64,000 nt of DNA from Lethocerus indicus (GCA_019843655.1 JACDQD010000003.1:33158224-33222223), one strand, 5' to 3'; counted from the stretch's first letter, positions 39,833 through 52,355 are shown. The notes: generated by a model from the letters alone, not told the origin. A program made the numbers and translations.

Positions 39833-42800
39833 CATTACAAATTTTCGTAGCGAGTTCATAATGAAATTAATAAAGTATCAAGAGCTTTGAATGTTCAGTT
39901 TCAGTATTGTTTCACCTATTGCCCGGTCGAATAGTATTAGGCTCGCGTGTAGGATAGGTCTAGGTTTCAGTTTAATTAGCATTATCGGGCATGGAGAAGG
40001 GACTAATGCAGGCCGGGGGAGGTTTATGTAGCGGACGAACGTCGCTCGGGGGTCGAATTACGCGGTCTCCTGGAAACATTCCGAATAAACGATAGGCAGA
40101 AATTCGTCCTCATCTACCCCCTCTAATATATTTGACTTTTAATTCGCCTCCGATGTGCATTAACGCGGATTTTATTAGGTTATTAAAAGGGTCGGAGGAG
40201 GGAAGAAAAAGGGGTCAATATCGGGCTCTTAATTACGACGGTGGCCCGGTTTCTGTTGCCGGTTGAGAAATGTTTACGAAACTTTTCCTTTGTCCAGGCT
40301 TCTTTTTTGCCGATTCGTTCCTCCTTTCTGATTTCTCATCAAAACCGTTTTGTTTCGTCGTTGTTTTTTTTTTTTATTTTCTAAAAGTTAATTGCGAAAA
40401 CTGCTTAAAACGGGTATCTCCTTCTAAGAATCTTTTTTCTTCGCGTTGGTTTCTGGAAATGCTTGGGCGATATCCTTTGACAACAATGCATTATTTACTT
40501 TGTCAAGGAATTTTTTTACGCTCTCCTTTATCGATATCGAGGAGGAATTACTTCTCGAGGGTTAATAATATCGCGCAATTTTTCTTTCCCTCTTTGGGAT
40601 CCTTTCTTTCGGTGTAATTATGCAAATGAAATATCTGCGGGATTCATATTTTTTGCACTTCTTTACTCCCCTTTAAAGCCCTGTCATTTCCATTCTGAAA
40701 TGACCGACTGTCGTTTTTAATCATGTCGAACTACCTTAGGTCCAATCCACTCTATTACTCTGCTCCGGGTTATATTTTCTGACGAACGTTGCTGCGCTGT
40801 GAGGATCGTGTATTACTGAACGAATTCGGTTTAATTAATGTCGTATATCTTGTGTTTCCCGTGTCGGAAAAGCGAGACACGCGCGTGTCGGCGAAGGAAT
40901 TTCACCTTTTCGCGTCCCGCATGTCGTACTATTTATATAGCTGTGTAAGACCACATTTATAAATGTAGGTCGAGGTGTAGGCTCTTGTTTGAAGTCGGCG
41001 TAAACAGGCGTTTAGGATCGGACCCGACCCGACCGTGTAAAGCGGGGAGAAGGAAACTTTTTTTATTATTTATTATATTATGCATACAGCCCTTTACACT
41101 TATCGCCCGTCGTGGCTACTTTTCGCTGTTGGTTTCGCGTGCGGTTTAAACCGTGTTGTGCCCGTTCGAAAAGTTTAATTGGAGTGCCTCGACATCTCTC
41201 TTCTGTATCGATTCAGATTTTTAACATTGCTCAAAATATATCCCCGAATATGGTCTCCTCGGTCCCTCACTGCTGCTCTATACAACTTATAGAAAGCTGA
41301 CGCTGATCTGAATTATTAATCGCGAACAAACTAATAATTTACGAGTTGTGGGGATCCACCAAGCCGCGTCAGACTCGTACGAAATTCAATCCTCGCAATC
41401 CATAATCCACCTAATATATCTTGTACGATTCGTAACGATCTGAAAGTTTCGTCGGTTCGCGAACTAGCGGCTTCCTGTTGTAATTTTAAACTGTTCCGCT
41501 GCCAGTTCGCGGGAATACCATCGTTCGGCGGTTTCCCCTTTCGAAATTGCCCGCCTTCGATGGTCGCCGAAAGCTCTGCGTCGCTAAACACAATACAATA
41601 TTGTAGTTTGGTGGCTGGTTTGGAATTAAAAAAAAATATCGAGTCCGCCGCCGACGTCGATAAAGGCCGGCCGGAGGATATAGACAACAAAGAATCCGGG
41701 GAAGTTTCAATCTTGGGGTATAATCTTTTGAGAATACATCCGGCGTAGTCGAAAGTGGCCGCCCGGGGAGAATTTCTCTCCATAAATGATTGGTGAGCTG
41801 GGGGATGGTGGCGGGGGGGGAGATATTCTGCCGTTAAGCCGGATCAGCGTTTGCCCGACCGCGGTTGAAATGCTTCGCTCCGTTTCTATCCTTCCCTATT
41901 TTAAATCGCCTTCTCATTTTCGCCCGGTGTTTGTATTTATTTTTAATAACAGGCGGGTCTTATCTTTTTTATTTCCTCTCCCGACGCGCAATATTAAACT
42001 ACTTACAAAAAAAAACTTTTGCACTATCCATAACCGTGCGTCCGCCAGACTACTATGAAGAAGGGGTAATACTGACAAAATTAATACATATTTTTCCTTT
42101 ATTTTCTTAAATCTAGGATTAAATTATAAAAATCTGCTGGCCTAGACCGGTCTGACTCTAATAGTGCTGAAATACAGTACTGAATACGAAGGTCGGTAAT
42201 AGTTATTTTACTCGTATTTTGTAGCAATTTTATAGCTTAATTTTAATGACGCCGGTCGATGATGTCGGGGGCGGTAAAAGGGGGCGCGGTTTAACCGGGG
42301 CGCGTAGCATATAGCGGCGGCTACCGCTTCCTCCCCTATCTATCTATATACTGCAATGCGCCCGGACTTACGGGCTTCGGGCCTAAGTTTTAGCCCACTT
42401 ATGTATAAAACAGAGGATGGATTCCCCGACCCAGCCCTACCCCCCCCCCTCTTCTCCCCATTGCTGTTGCCCTCGCGTATCCATTATAAACGCCGCTGAA
42501 ATATTAAAGCTCGAACCGAGTGGAATTAGTGTAAGCTGCGGAATAAGTCGACTAACAATATTAGGCAATATGTAATAATAATTTTAATTGCCGTCAAATC
42601 GTAAACTGTTCGGGAAATTACTGACTACAGAAGCCCCTTCTTTTCTTTTCCTTGTATTATCTCCACAGTTATATTTACTCGTGTTTTATCATCAGCGTCC
42701 GCTCGTCTATTTGACCTTAAACTAGAACTCATTCCGTTTCTGTGAGTATTGTGAAGTACTGGTCAATATAGCCACTTGTTAGTAACGCCAGAGAGTTTTT

Positions 42801-43077
42801 AATAAATGGTGGCGAGCAACCGACACCAAGAATGACAGGAAATAAGTTAGCTCGGACCTTAATTTTATTCAGTGGCCAGTAATCGAGGGCGTAACTTAAG
42901 AGAGAATGCATTCAGAAGAAAAAAACAAACTAGACGCCCTCGATGGAGGGCGGAGTCTATATCATTAGGCCTTTACAAAGACTCTTGGGTTTAGGCTCAA
43001 AAGCCCGAATAGCCCGATTTCACGCGTGTTTGACTGCATTGAGGCTTTGAAAGAATAGAGTGATATACTCTAAGGAG

Positions 43078-43096
43078 GAGGGAGGGAGGGAGGGAG
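43078..43096. repeat. (GGGA)n microsatellite
   Basis: About four GGGA units. Similar tracts lie at 24908-24937 (plus strand) and, as CCCT, at 28106-28128. Confidence 0.9.
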
Positions 43097-43852
43097 CATA
43101 ATGGGCTATCGGGGAGAGGGAACCTGCTCGCCCTTTTACTTCTCAATACTGATATACTTTGGGACTTATTTTTATGGTCGCGGGCGCTATCTCCTTTGGG
43201 TTTTTTCCTTCGATCGTTTCCCCCCCCCCACCCACCCAGCACAACCCCTGCAGCCGGTTTAACAGTCGACGCCGCTATCCTCGGTCGTATCCGAACGGGT
43301 TTTATTCAACTTTTCAACGAACCGCGTACAGAAAATCCTTTCGGACGGTAAGCTGAAAACTGGATATATTTTCAGGGGGGGGGGGGTTTATATATTTTCA
43401 GTCTAGTCCTCCCCTTCACCCGCTATATACGAGTGTGGACAGAGGTGGCGAGCCCGTCCTCTCTCCATCCGTTTACGATTTAACACAGTTCTCGTACAGA
43501 CTGATGTTTACACGCGTTACTCTTTAACAACTCTCGCAGTCTGCATTTATGCTGTCCGTTAAGTTCGGAAACCTGCCTCTGGTGGTCTGTGAGGTTTTGA
43601 TTTTCCATCTTCAGAAAGCTTCTTCGTCACTGCGATTCTACTCTAAAGCAAGGAATATAAGAGATGAAGACGTTCGGCTTGAATATAAAGCCAGCCCCCA
43701 AATTTCCCTGTTCAAAAAATGCGACTGTAATTTAGGGTCACCCTGTTGTTTCATATTGTTATTTATCCGATGCAATACTCCCAGTATTGGGGAAAATATT
43801 GATTATAACGGGGATGAGGAAGTAGGGTGAGTTTATTTTAAAATCTGTTAGC

Positions 43853-43876
43853 GGTGGTGGTGGTGGTGGTGGTGGG
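43853..43876. repeat. (GGT)n microsatellite
   Basis: Eight GGT units. Confidence 0.95.
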
Positions 43877-45587
43877 TTTGAGGGCGAAGTGACATTTCAG
43901 GTGCAGCTAATTGCCAGACAGTCGGGGGTGTCTCGGGGCGATGCATTTTTAAATGGGCCGTCCGTTGAACAGCTAAAATCCATTAGGGGCTGAAAAATGT
44001 CTGCCAGTCAATGCTCATAAATATTTGCGTTGTTGTGGACCGGGGGACAGTCGACTGGAGAAGTGCGCGCATTAACCTGAACGCTCACACAAGGTCCATG
44101 ACGAAAATTCATTTATTTCGTCCAGTCCTCCTCCAGTGCCGGCCACTCTGTCACGCAACACAGACACGCAACGCCGTGCGTCCAATTTTACGGATGGTCA
44201 CTTTAAAATATTGGCGCCGTCGCCCTCCCACAAATTATAAAAGCCTGTCCCCAGCCTAGATAAAGACACGATCTTTCAATTCGTTAAAACCGTAAAATCC
44301 TGCTAAAATGTTTTTATTTATTAAATGTATTTCGCGCGTCAACTACCCTTAATACTTATTACATTACTAGATAAACTCGAGATAAGCTCATTGTCCTAAG
44401 CTCGAAATTCATCAGTCTAGATTATAAATGATTGAAGTCTACTAATTAAACTGCGTTCAAAGCGAGCGCCCTAAGGGTTACTTTTATGGTTTCACGCTTG
44501 TTACCGCGAGTACACTCCCCTTCATTGTTTAGGAAAATTTAGAAATAACCTGTGTATAATAAGGGACTAAAGTCATATTCGGAACGAGGTCCCTGCAAAA
44601 AAGAACTTATAGGACGCGGAGCAATAAATTTACTCGACTGTGGTGGTGCCCCCCCACTTTCCTTTAAAACCCCTATTTTTGGCCTGTCGAGTAGACTCTC
44701 TTACGTATTCATAAATTCATATTTACGAGTATGTTCGGATGAACGATAAAAAAAGTGGTGGTTGGGGGACGTGTACCCAACGCGAAAAAATATTTTCCAG
44801 GATTAATTCCCCGAACTTGAAAATGTCCGAAACTCAATTCGCTTCAGTTAACAGAGCGGTCTGGAAAATTTCCAATAACGGATGCAACCGAGACTAGGCT
44901 TTCGGTTGTCCGTATTATAATTGCACTTTTCAGACAAGATCAATTATTTCAGAAAAGAATTTATTAGAAAGTCCTCTCTTGTTTTTATTCTGCCGTCGTA
45001 AATTTTTTGTTTTAATTAACTGTCCCTAGCGTTTCAATTGAAATGAATGCAACGGTTTGTTGGATGCTGAACTAATAAATCCGCAGTTTGTCATTGTAGC
45101 TCGTTGCAGCAGCGCCTGACTAATTGGGCGTATTTTGATTTATCTAAACGGTGAAAGTTTGTCTTTCAATTAAAAACATTCGATGAGCGGTTGTAACCAG
45201 GAATGAAAGTTGGACTGGCCAGCGAAAGTGACCGTATGAAAAGTAAGTTGGCTTTTAATTGTTTATTCTGTGGCCGTTGTTAAAACGCTCGCATTCTTCC
45301 CACCGTATTCTTCGCATTCTTCCGTTTGTTCGCATACCTTAAATAGTGTAGGTAAAACTGCCAGTCGGTATTGAGGCGGATTGACGATTGCTTCAAAATA
45401 ATTCCAAGGATGGATGAGGAAATATCTTACCGCCGACGGGCGTGTAATTCTCAGGCAGCCATTACCGTTTAGGTTGCGACACACTCCTCTCCTGTGCTTG
45501 TTTCTCCTGGGGGATCGTCAAAAAATAATTCCGTTCGCATTTTCGTCGAAACTGAGCGAGGCGTAACGACTCTTTTAGTTTTCTCCT

Positions 45588-45670
45588 TCTTCCGTCCCCT
45601 CTCGCCGGTTGGTCTTTTTCTAGACCGGTTTCGACCGCTACCGGTCGTCTGGGATGTGTCCGAGACTGAT
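45588..45670 (-). mobile_element. Dispersed element, variant copy 4 with altered core
   Basis: The minus strand carries CTAGAAAAAGACCAACC, the GAAACCGGTCTAG block and a flank like the other copies. Upstream of GAAA it has a five-pair hairpin, GACCG-GTAG-CGGTC, in place of TGGC...GCC, and CAGACGA in place of CTGAAGA. It is a recognisable relative but not a close copy. Confidence 0.55.
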
Positions 45671-45676
45671 AATAAC

Positions 45677-45697
45677 GTCATAATTAATAATTATGAC
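45677..45697. repeat. Perfect 10-bp inverted repeat with 1-base centre
   Basis: GTCATAATTA, A, TAATTATGAC. It lies just outside dispersed-element copy 4. Confidence 0.8.
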
Positions 45698-47772
45698 ATA
45701 AACCTTGTATAAGATTTTTTATAAAATATACATTATGGTCGGCACTATCGTAATCGAGAAACGTTCGGTCCGAAAGAAGTTTTCGAATTTTTATTTTCAT
45801 CCCTTCACTCGTAAGAGTTTAAATGGGGCCGGGGGCGTTTAAAACGTCGACAGCTCGTAACTGGGATTAAATGGCGAACGGTCTCGGGCCTGTGTGTGTG
45901 AGACCGACACTTCCCAGCGCTCCCAGTTGAACGTGACTCAGTGTGGTCGCGCCGACTAATGTCCCCGTTTTAAAGGGGGTCCAGGGGGTGGAAGGAAATT
46001 CGTATTCAAAAAAGTGCTATGGGAAAAAGTTGCCACTCCGAGACCTCATTGCTCCGGTCCTTCTGTTAATATTTCCCTTAATGAACCTTCCCCCGCCGCC
46101 ACTAGTATCTGCCATTTATATCTCTGCGGACATAGAAGAGATCAAAATATTTAATAATATCGGTATCGAGTAACATTTGTTATTCTTGAAGTACTGGCTG
46201 AGAAATATATGACTTCGCTGTATCTAAACATTACAATAAGCAACAGTTACGCCGAAAAACATGCAGTATTGTACATTAAAAGAAGATTTGTTTGCGAGAA
46301 AAAATAGCGTTTCAGTAAACCTCAACTCCTATTTCACCAGTCGTCATTCCTTATAGTATTTGCAAGTGTAGTTCTAGTGTAATTTTACTCGTAAGTCTCG
46401 ATGCTTTTTATTTCGATACTTGTTGCTGTACGTACAGTTTCAAAAAGAAATCGGGTCGTTAGCTGTCGGCTATGCATTGTTACCGATGCAAGTAGGTCGC
46501 TCGCGTTATTGTAAAAGTTAAATATTCGTTCACCTCCTCGAGATATTTCCTCCAGTTCCAGTAATAACATACTATACCGATTTCACGGCATATTTCGTAG
46601 TTTAATAATACATTTTTCTGGTAGATACGATCGACCGGGTCGCGTTGTTGTTATTTATCGGTTACCATTCAATCTCCGAATGTATAGGTCTGGGTAAAAT
46701 TATGGAAAATCCGTCTGTCAGACGGAATATTGCATTTGGGATTTACGATCGGCATTTCGTCGTCGCGGTCACGGCCGGTCGGGCCCTTTAATTCATCCGG
46801 GGCGGAATAATTCGGAGCCTGATTTCTGGAAGGAGCCCGAAGTTGGAAGGAATGACGACCGTATGTAGCATTTCTCATGCCGTCCCATTCTGCCGAGAAA
46901 CGACCGACTCGCTCGGATAAATTTCAAATCTCCTCGACATTTTATGAGCCCTTTGTCCTCCTTCGGGACCCAGTAACTTTATATTATTTGTTTTAAAAAA
47001 AAGTATATATTTTCGCCAGAATTACGACCGATCCTTTGATAAATTTGTAAGTGACTCGGGCCTACGCGTGGGACGACATTAAACGAAGCGTGTTGTGCTT
47101 TGTATTTGAAGAACAGCGTTCGGGGCCCTCTATCTCTCCCTTTTACTTTCAACGCGTTCCTCTAGTGTTTTTTACGCGGAGTCGAAGCTCAATAGGATTA
47201 TCGGTCTAGAATCGGAATGACTTTTGCCAGTTTGAACTGGAACTTTTACGTTTCCCGTGCAAATCTCGCTCTTTTTGTATTGCTGACTTACGGGCCGACC
47301 GGGATGTGGCAAACTCAGTTCTCCGGGTTATCGTTCCTTATCGCGATCTACTTTAAGGGCCCCTTCCGTGCATCAGGATCAGGAATCGTAAAATGATAAA
47401 AGTTCTCGGGATTCCACTTTAAAATAAACCGGCGGAAGAAGTTAAATCCGGGAAGTATGGAAGGTTTGATATTTAAATCGATCAGAATCTGAGGGCACCC
47501 ACTTAGGGAGGAGGCAACCTCGCCGAGGGAAAACCCCCGTCCACTCGTCTGGGGACAGCGGACACCCTACAGATTTTGAAAAAGGTTTTTTTCTCGAATT
47601 CTTCGAGATGGCCGGAGCCAGTATGAAGGGGGAGGGGGGAGGTAGACTCCGACGATTTGAAAATAGAAATTATTTCTGGTCCGGGTGTCTCCGATTACGG
47701 CCGGGATCGCCGAGGTAACATAACAGAGGGGACGTCGGGGTAATGTCGGCTCCTTCCGATTTCTGAGCCAGG

Positions 47773-47804
47773 TGAGAGGGAGAGAGAGAGAGAGGGAGGG
47801 GAGG
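47773..47804. repeat. GA-rich purine tract
   Basis: GA repeats grading into GGGA. A facing CT-rich stretch at 47868-47910 is its approximate complement, so the two could pair as an imperfect inverted repeat. Confidence 0.8.
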
Positions 47805-50059
47805 AAGAGTCGCCGGTGGGTTGGTACGAGGCCAAATTCCACCGCCCACGCTCCTACCCCCTTCTCCCTCCTCCCTCCCTCCCCTCTCTCCTCTCTCCCT
47901 CCTCGCTCCTTCCCACCGCCGCTAACCGACTAAGCTGAATTCGCGATAGGTCGCGTAGGATTGAAGGATCCTCCTCGCCGCCCGACCTTATTTGGGACGC
48001 GGTCCTCCGACACATTTTTTGGAGCCGCCCAATCCGGACACCTAGTGTACGTACATCTGGACCGAGAGCTTAATTGTGTCACTGCTGGGCGTGACTGAGA
48101 GTCTCTGCGAGTGTGGCTCGACGTTCACCTGCGCCAGCTGTCGGAAGTTGGACAGTTGTGTTCGTGACGGCTCCGGCAACAACAGGGCGATAACTCGAAA
48201 TTTCGAGACATTTAAACCTGCCATCTTAACCATCCGACCACTAGTCCTAGACTAAATAATTGACTCCATTTCAGATCACCCTTAAATTCAACGATTATTC
48301 TTGACTTCTTGACCGATATTGGAATTTAAGACGCGTTGTAGCTTTAAACTTGTAACGACTGGTTTGTAGGTGGTTGCCGTTACAGCCTTTTGTACGAGAT
48401 TGAGTTGTCGAGCCGCCAACTTGTTTCACAACCTTCCTGGCTATTTACCTTTCGTCTTATGTCTTCGTTAGTGGGGTTTCCTTCCTAATAACAACTGACT
48501 TTTCCGGCTCCCGGCTCACAGTTTTTATATCCGGGAAGCTCGTACAATCTTTTGTTGCTGAGGTAAAATGAAACTGTCGAAAATTCATTGGCCAACTCGG
48601 CCCCGAATTTCGAGACGAAAGTCTTCCGAGTTTCGACATCGTCAGTTGTTTGGATTGAGCTTTATCGTCCGGTTTTTATCGGCGCGCTGAACATTTAACC
48701 GAACCGTAACTACTGTAAATACCGGCAATATCGATTTCCCGAATTTCCATCATCGCGGACCCTTTTTAAGTGGAACGATCCACCCGGTTAGATAGGTACA
48801 TAATGTTGCTACACACCGCGGTGTGTTCACCGGTTGTTGCCAATTTCGGATCCGGCACTCTTATTATTACGTTACATTCCTTATAACTAACGTTCGGTTC
48901 GTATCGCTACGTTAATTAAAAAAACAAAAAACAATCCGATATCGGTTTAAACGCGAGATTTCCTCCTCCTCCCACCATCGACGTTAGGGCGTTAATTTAA
49001 AGTTTTCACCGGTGCCATTTGTTCCGATTCGGGGGTGGTTCGGGGGAAGTTTTAATTTCCATCGAAATATTGGGGCCCTCCCCCCCCACCGCGTTTACTC
49101 GGTCCGATTGAATTTTTATTTATACGCCGACTCGACGAAAGGTGGGCGCTATATAAAAGTTTTGTCGGGCTCAAGTTTTGCGGCCGACAGTCGATTCTTC
49201 GTCCAAAATTTTGTCCGCCCTTCGTCGCCACCACCAAGAGAGAGAGAGAGAGAGCATCAATTTACCATTAGGGATTTATCTGGTTTCCTGTACGGGGCCC
49301 GAGAGGGTTTCCGCCCCACTTATCTCGTCGGATCTCGCTAATTACACCTACCTGGTGGGGCCCTCTACAACCCCCAACGCGATATTAACACCGCCCGTTT
49401 AGTTTACGTTGCCCCATCCCGCCTCCCGGACTATGTACGGTACATACGAGAAACAATCAGAATGTAGAAAACAAAATTACTCGGGATAATTTTAAATTTG
49501 AGAGAAAATTTAAAATGAAAATGTATTCGTCATTTATCCTGGTCGTTTATGTTGTAACAGATGAAATAAAAATTTTAGAATACATTTGTGAATTTGCATA
49601 CTCCGGTCGCGCCTGTGTCCAACCCGGTACGAACCGAAATTTTCATTCAAAAATTGAAATAATCTCAACTAGGGATGCTGGTATTTGAACTCTGTACGGA
49701 TATGTTACATACACGGTTTAAATGTAAGTCGGTGTAACCCCCCCCCTCCCTTCACAGATACGCGTCTTGTCTTGAACAGTTGGAACGAGTCCGGCTTTAA
49801 TTCTGAATAAAGCCGCTTGCCTCGATAAGCGGCTTACTTACCCTCTAAACATACTCCTCCGGTCTTGAATACAGGTGTGCCACTGTGCCTGCGCAACTCT
49901 CGCGGACTTACCTACTTTTGTTTTTCGCGCAGTTTCCGTGTATATTAATACCTTCGTGTCAGTTGTTGGATCTGTTTGTGTCACACTGACGTTCTTGTGT
50001 GAACGGTGAGCGCAAGACATTCAATAGTGTCACCCTGAAATAAACTAAAAAAAAAAGAA

Positions 50060-50173
50060 GTGTCCCACAAGTATCCCACGTGCCTCACACAAAGTGACTC
50101 ACACTGCTACTGAAGGTGGCGAGCGGCCGAAACCTGTCTGGCAAAAGATCAAACCGCGGGGAGGAGACAGAAT
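50060..50173 (+). mobile_element. Dispersed short element, diverged copy 3
   Basis: Shares AAAGTGACT, ACTGCTACTGAAG, GGCGAGCGGCCGAAACC, GGCAAAAGATCAAACC and GGAGACAGAA with copies 1 and 2 in the same order. The right-hand end segment is missing. It lies about 2 kb upstream of copy 2 in the same orientation. Confidence 0.7.
50106..50142 (+). ncRNA. Hammerhead-ribozyme-like motif in copy 3 (degenerate)
   Basis: GCTA, CTGAAGG (last conserved A replaced by G), TGGC-GAGCG-GCC, GAAA, CCTG, TC, TGGC. Helix I now has a G-U pair and the self-complementary helix III is broken by one base. The motif is the same 37-base length as in copies 1 and 2. Confidence 0.35.
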
Positions 50174-51979
50174 AGGGAGATTAATTGTAAAACTGTTGAC
50201 ATTTCCTTATGACAACGGCTGGTGGACGTAATATCTGTGTTTTGTGAAGCCGTTTATAAGTCTCCGAGCGTCGTCGTCGGATGGGTTGCGTGTCGCTATC
50301 GCTCTAGCCAGGAATGCGATCGTCATCGCATCCTCCCATTGGCGCCGGCTCAGCGGTTTTTGAAGCGGACGTGTACGATTTTCATGCCGCGCTCCGAAGA
50401 ATGGTATTGTGATGGTGGCGGCGGGGGGGGATTTGCCGTTTTTGCCCGGACGGTTCAAAGCGGACGCGCGTATCGTTCCCCTTTCTTTCGGGGAGGACGA
50501 CGAGGGTCGATACCCGGGGCTGTGTGTGGACACTCTCGGACCAAGAGTTTTCACGCAATACCGCCCCATTTTTATTCTTCCCCCGTTTGAAGTTCGGATC
50601 TTGTCCTGGAATTGACCACCCTCTGTGTAGCACTGTCGAGCCTAAGAATGTTGTTCTACCGCCACGACCGTAAACTACGACGGTAGCACTAGTAACAAAT
50701 GGAGCATACTGGAGGAGAACAGCACTCGTCTTCCCCCTTGATTTAATTATTATTTATTTTCCACATTTCCCCATTTTTTATGTTTAAATCGCGTGGTCAC
50801 CTCCCTTTCAGGCGTCTGTAAGGAATGTCTGGAGTAAGTAGGACGGTGTGAACCTTTTGGTATTTTAGTATGGCGAGATGTGTATGTAGGTTGAGGTTAG
50901 AAACGTAGCCGTCAGTTATGATGTTATTGAAATACTACTAATTTTTGTAACGACCGCGAATCTTTATGTAAGTTCATCATTTGCTTCGTCGCCTGGTATA
51001 GCGCAACGCTGTTGACGGTTGCAACATTCAGTTTACAAATACTTTATTTTTCTATAAACCTTTTAATGTAGGTTAATATATGGATACCGGCCCGCGGCCC
51101 TTCCAACAATTATTTTGCGACTAAATTGTGACGTACCGGACCCTAATCCTTCAGTTATTTATTTTCCGAAACCTCCTCTTTTTTTATGTACGCTTGTATT
51201 CGGGGAGGCGGCGTCGTTTACGGCTGGCTTAGATGTTTTTTGGGTCGTAACTACCGCGCTGAATTCTATTTTTGAGTTATTCCGGAATTTACGCGGACCA
51301 AAACTGAAGGTCGTGTTGGAGAGTGCGATCGGAAACACACACGGGGAGGATTAAAGATGGATGTCTCGGTTGATCCCCATTGTTCGATACCGTTGTTGAG
51401 CCTATTTGTTGGCTATAGTATGTTTTGGAGTCCTTTTCAGTAGAATAACAATGAGTGAACAGCTTTTAGTAACGAATTTTAATTTCGCGTTAAATCCCTT
51501 ACAGAATATTTTCCATTGCCGTATTATTTGTCCTTGCGTAAATGTTAATGTTAAAAATAATGAGACAGCAAAATCGTTGTATTTTCGGAGTTCAATATCG
51601 CGGATGGCATCGAATCGGTTTACGGTGTGATAAAATCTCTATTGAATGTTTCATTCGAATAAAATAAAAATTCCTTTTGCGATTGGATCGTGCGATGCGA
51701 GCGTTTAATACATTACGGGCTCGCGTCATTCAACCTGTATAGAGGGGAATATTTTAAGCGAAATACCGGTGACCGGTTTGTATAAAATCTGCATTGTCAA
51801 TATTTTACGCTGACAATAAACTTACTTTGGTGTGTTTAATAATGGCTTTATTGTTTTCACAAGGTATTCAATATTTGGACCGGTATCAGTATTGAATTAT
51901 AGTCGATGACTCGTTTTAAAATTAAGATCGAGGACAAATATCGGAAATAATTTTGCACCGTACAAGAGTTTCTCTTTTA

Positions 51980-52134
51980 CCCAACGAACTTTAGTTAAGT
52001 ACGTTTCCGCATCACACTCAGGGGGGCGCTAGTTAATCGGTGGAAGTGCGCCCAACGAACTTTAGTTCAGTATATTTCCGCACCACACTCAGGGGGGCGC
52101 TAGTTAATCGGTCCAACGGACATTAGTTCAGTAA
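51980..52134 (+). repeat. 71-bp-period tandem repeat next to copy 2
   Basis: Two nearly identical units starting CCCAACGAACTTTAGTT at 51980 and 52051, each containing CACACTCAGGGGGGCGCTAG and TTAATCGG, then a third partial unit (CCAACGGACATTAGTTCAGT) from 52113. The second-to-third spacing is about 10 bases shorter. The partial unit runs into the dispersed element. Confidence 0.9.
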
Positions 52135-52149
52135 ACGTCATACACACGA

Positions 52150-52355
52150 CAAACGACCACAGTACAAACGACACTGACAGTGCAGTGAGGATGTCCAAGA
52201 AACATACAAAGTGTCGAAAGTGACTAACACCGCTACTGAAGATGGCGAGTGGCCAAAACCGGTCTAGCAAAAGACCAAACCAGCGATAGGAGACAGAAAC
52301 ACACGAAATCTACTGTATTCCAACCCCTCGCAGACCACAATAGGTACTCTAAACC
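52150..52355 (+). mobile_element. Dispersed short element with hammerhead-like core, copy 2
   Basis: Runs from the GACCACAGTACAAACGAC block through GTGCAGTGAGGATGTCCAAG, the ribozyme-like core at 52232-52268, AAAGACCAAACCAGCGATAGG, and ACACACGAAATCTACTG, to the end segment TATTCCAACCCCTCGCAG...ACTCTAAACC. The matching end segment in copy 1 lies at the other end in inverted orientation, so a full-length element may have terminal inverted repeats of about 47 bp. A 71-bp-period tandem repeat abuts the left side. No coding capacity. Confidence 0.75.
52232..52268 (+). ncRNA. Hammerhead-ribozyme-like motif in copy 2
   Basis: Pieces in order: GCTA, CTGAAGA, TGGC-GAGTG-GCCA (four perfect pairs), AAAC, CGGTC, TAGC. 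Helix I pairs perfectly (GCTA/TAGC). Compared with the hammerhead consensus the G of the conserved GAAA is missing if the full four-pair helix II forms. That should impair cleavage, so this copy may be a decayed ribozyme. Confidence 0.45.

Larger units (their letters stand above)
33593..51979. other. No protein gene recognised
   Basis: Unique DNA with the 98-bp palindrome, microsatellites and element copies 3 and 4. The longest open frame (about 150 residues, 41331-41783 minus) has no recognisable motif. Confidence 0.6.

Noticed and set aside
41331..41783. 150-codon minus-strand open frame
   Set aside because: No family motif and several competing frames; best explained by chance in a stop-poor stretch.
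42140..42160. CTAGACCGGTCTGA, resembling part of the dispersed element
   Set aside because: Similarity is limited to a short palindrome; the flanking blocks are absent.
43572..43620. GTGGTCTGTGAGG and CCATCTTCAG, resembling pieces of the dispersed element
   Set aside because: The pieces are in the wrong order and too short to distinguish from chance.
48625..48645. Minus-strand CTGACGATGTCGAAAC, with the hammerhead CUGANGA and GAAA boxes
   Set aside because: Only a few bases separate the boxes, so helix II cannot form, and no helix I pairing is visible.
50207..50590. Paired 120-codon open frames on opposite strands
   Set aside because: Mirror-image openness in GC-rich DNA, no domain signature.
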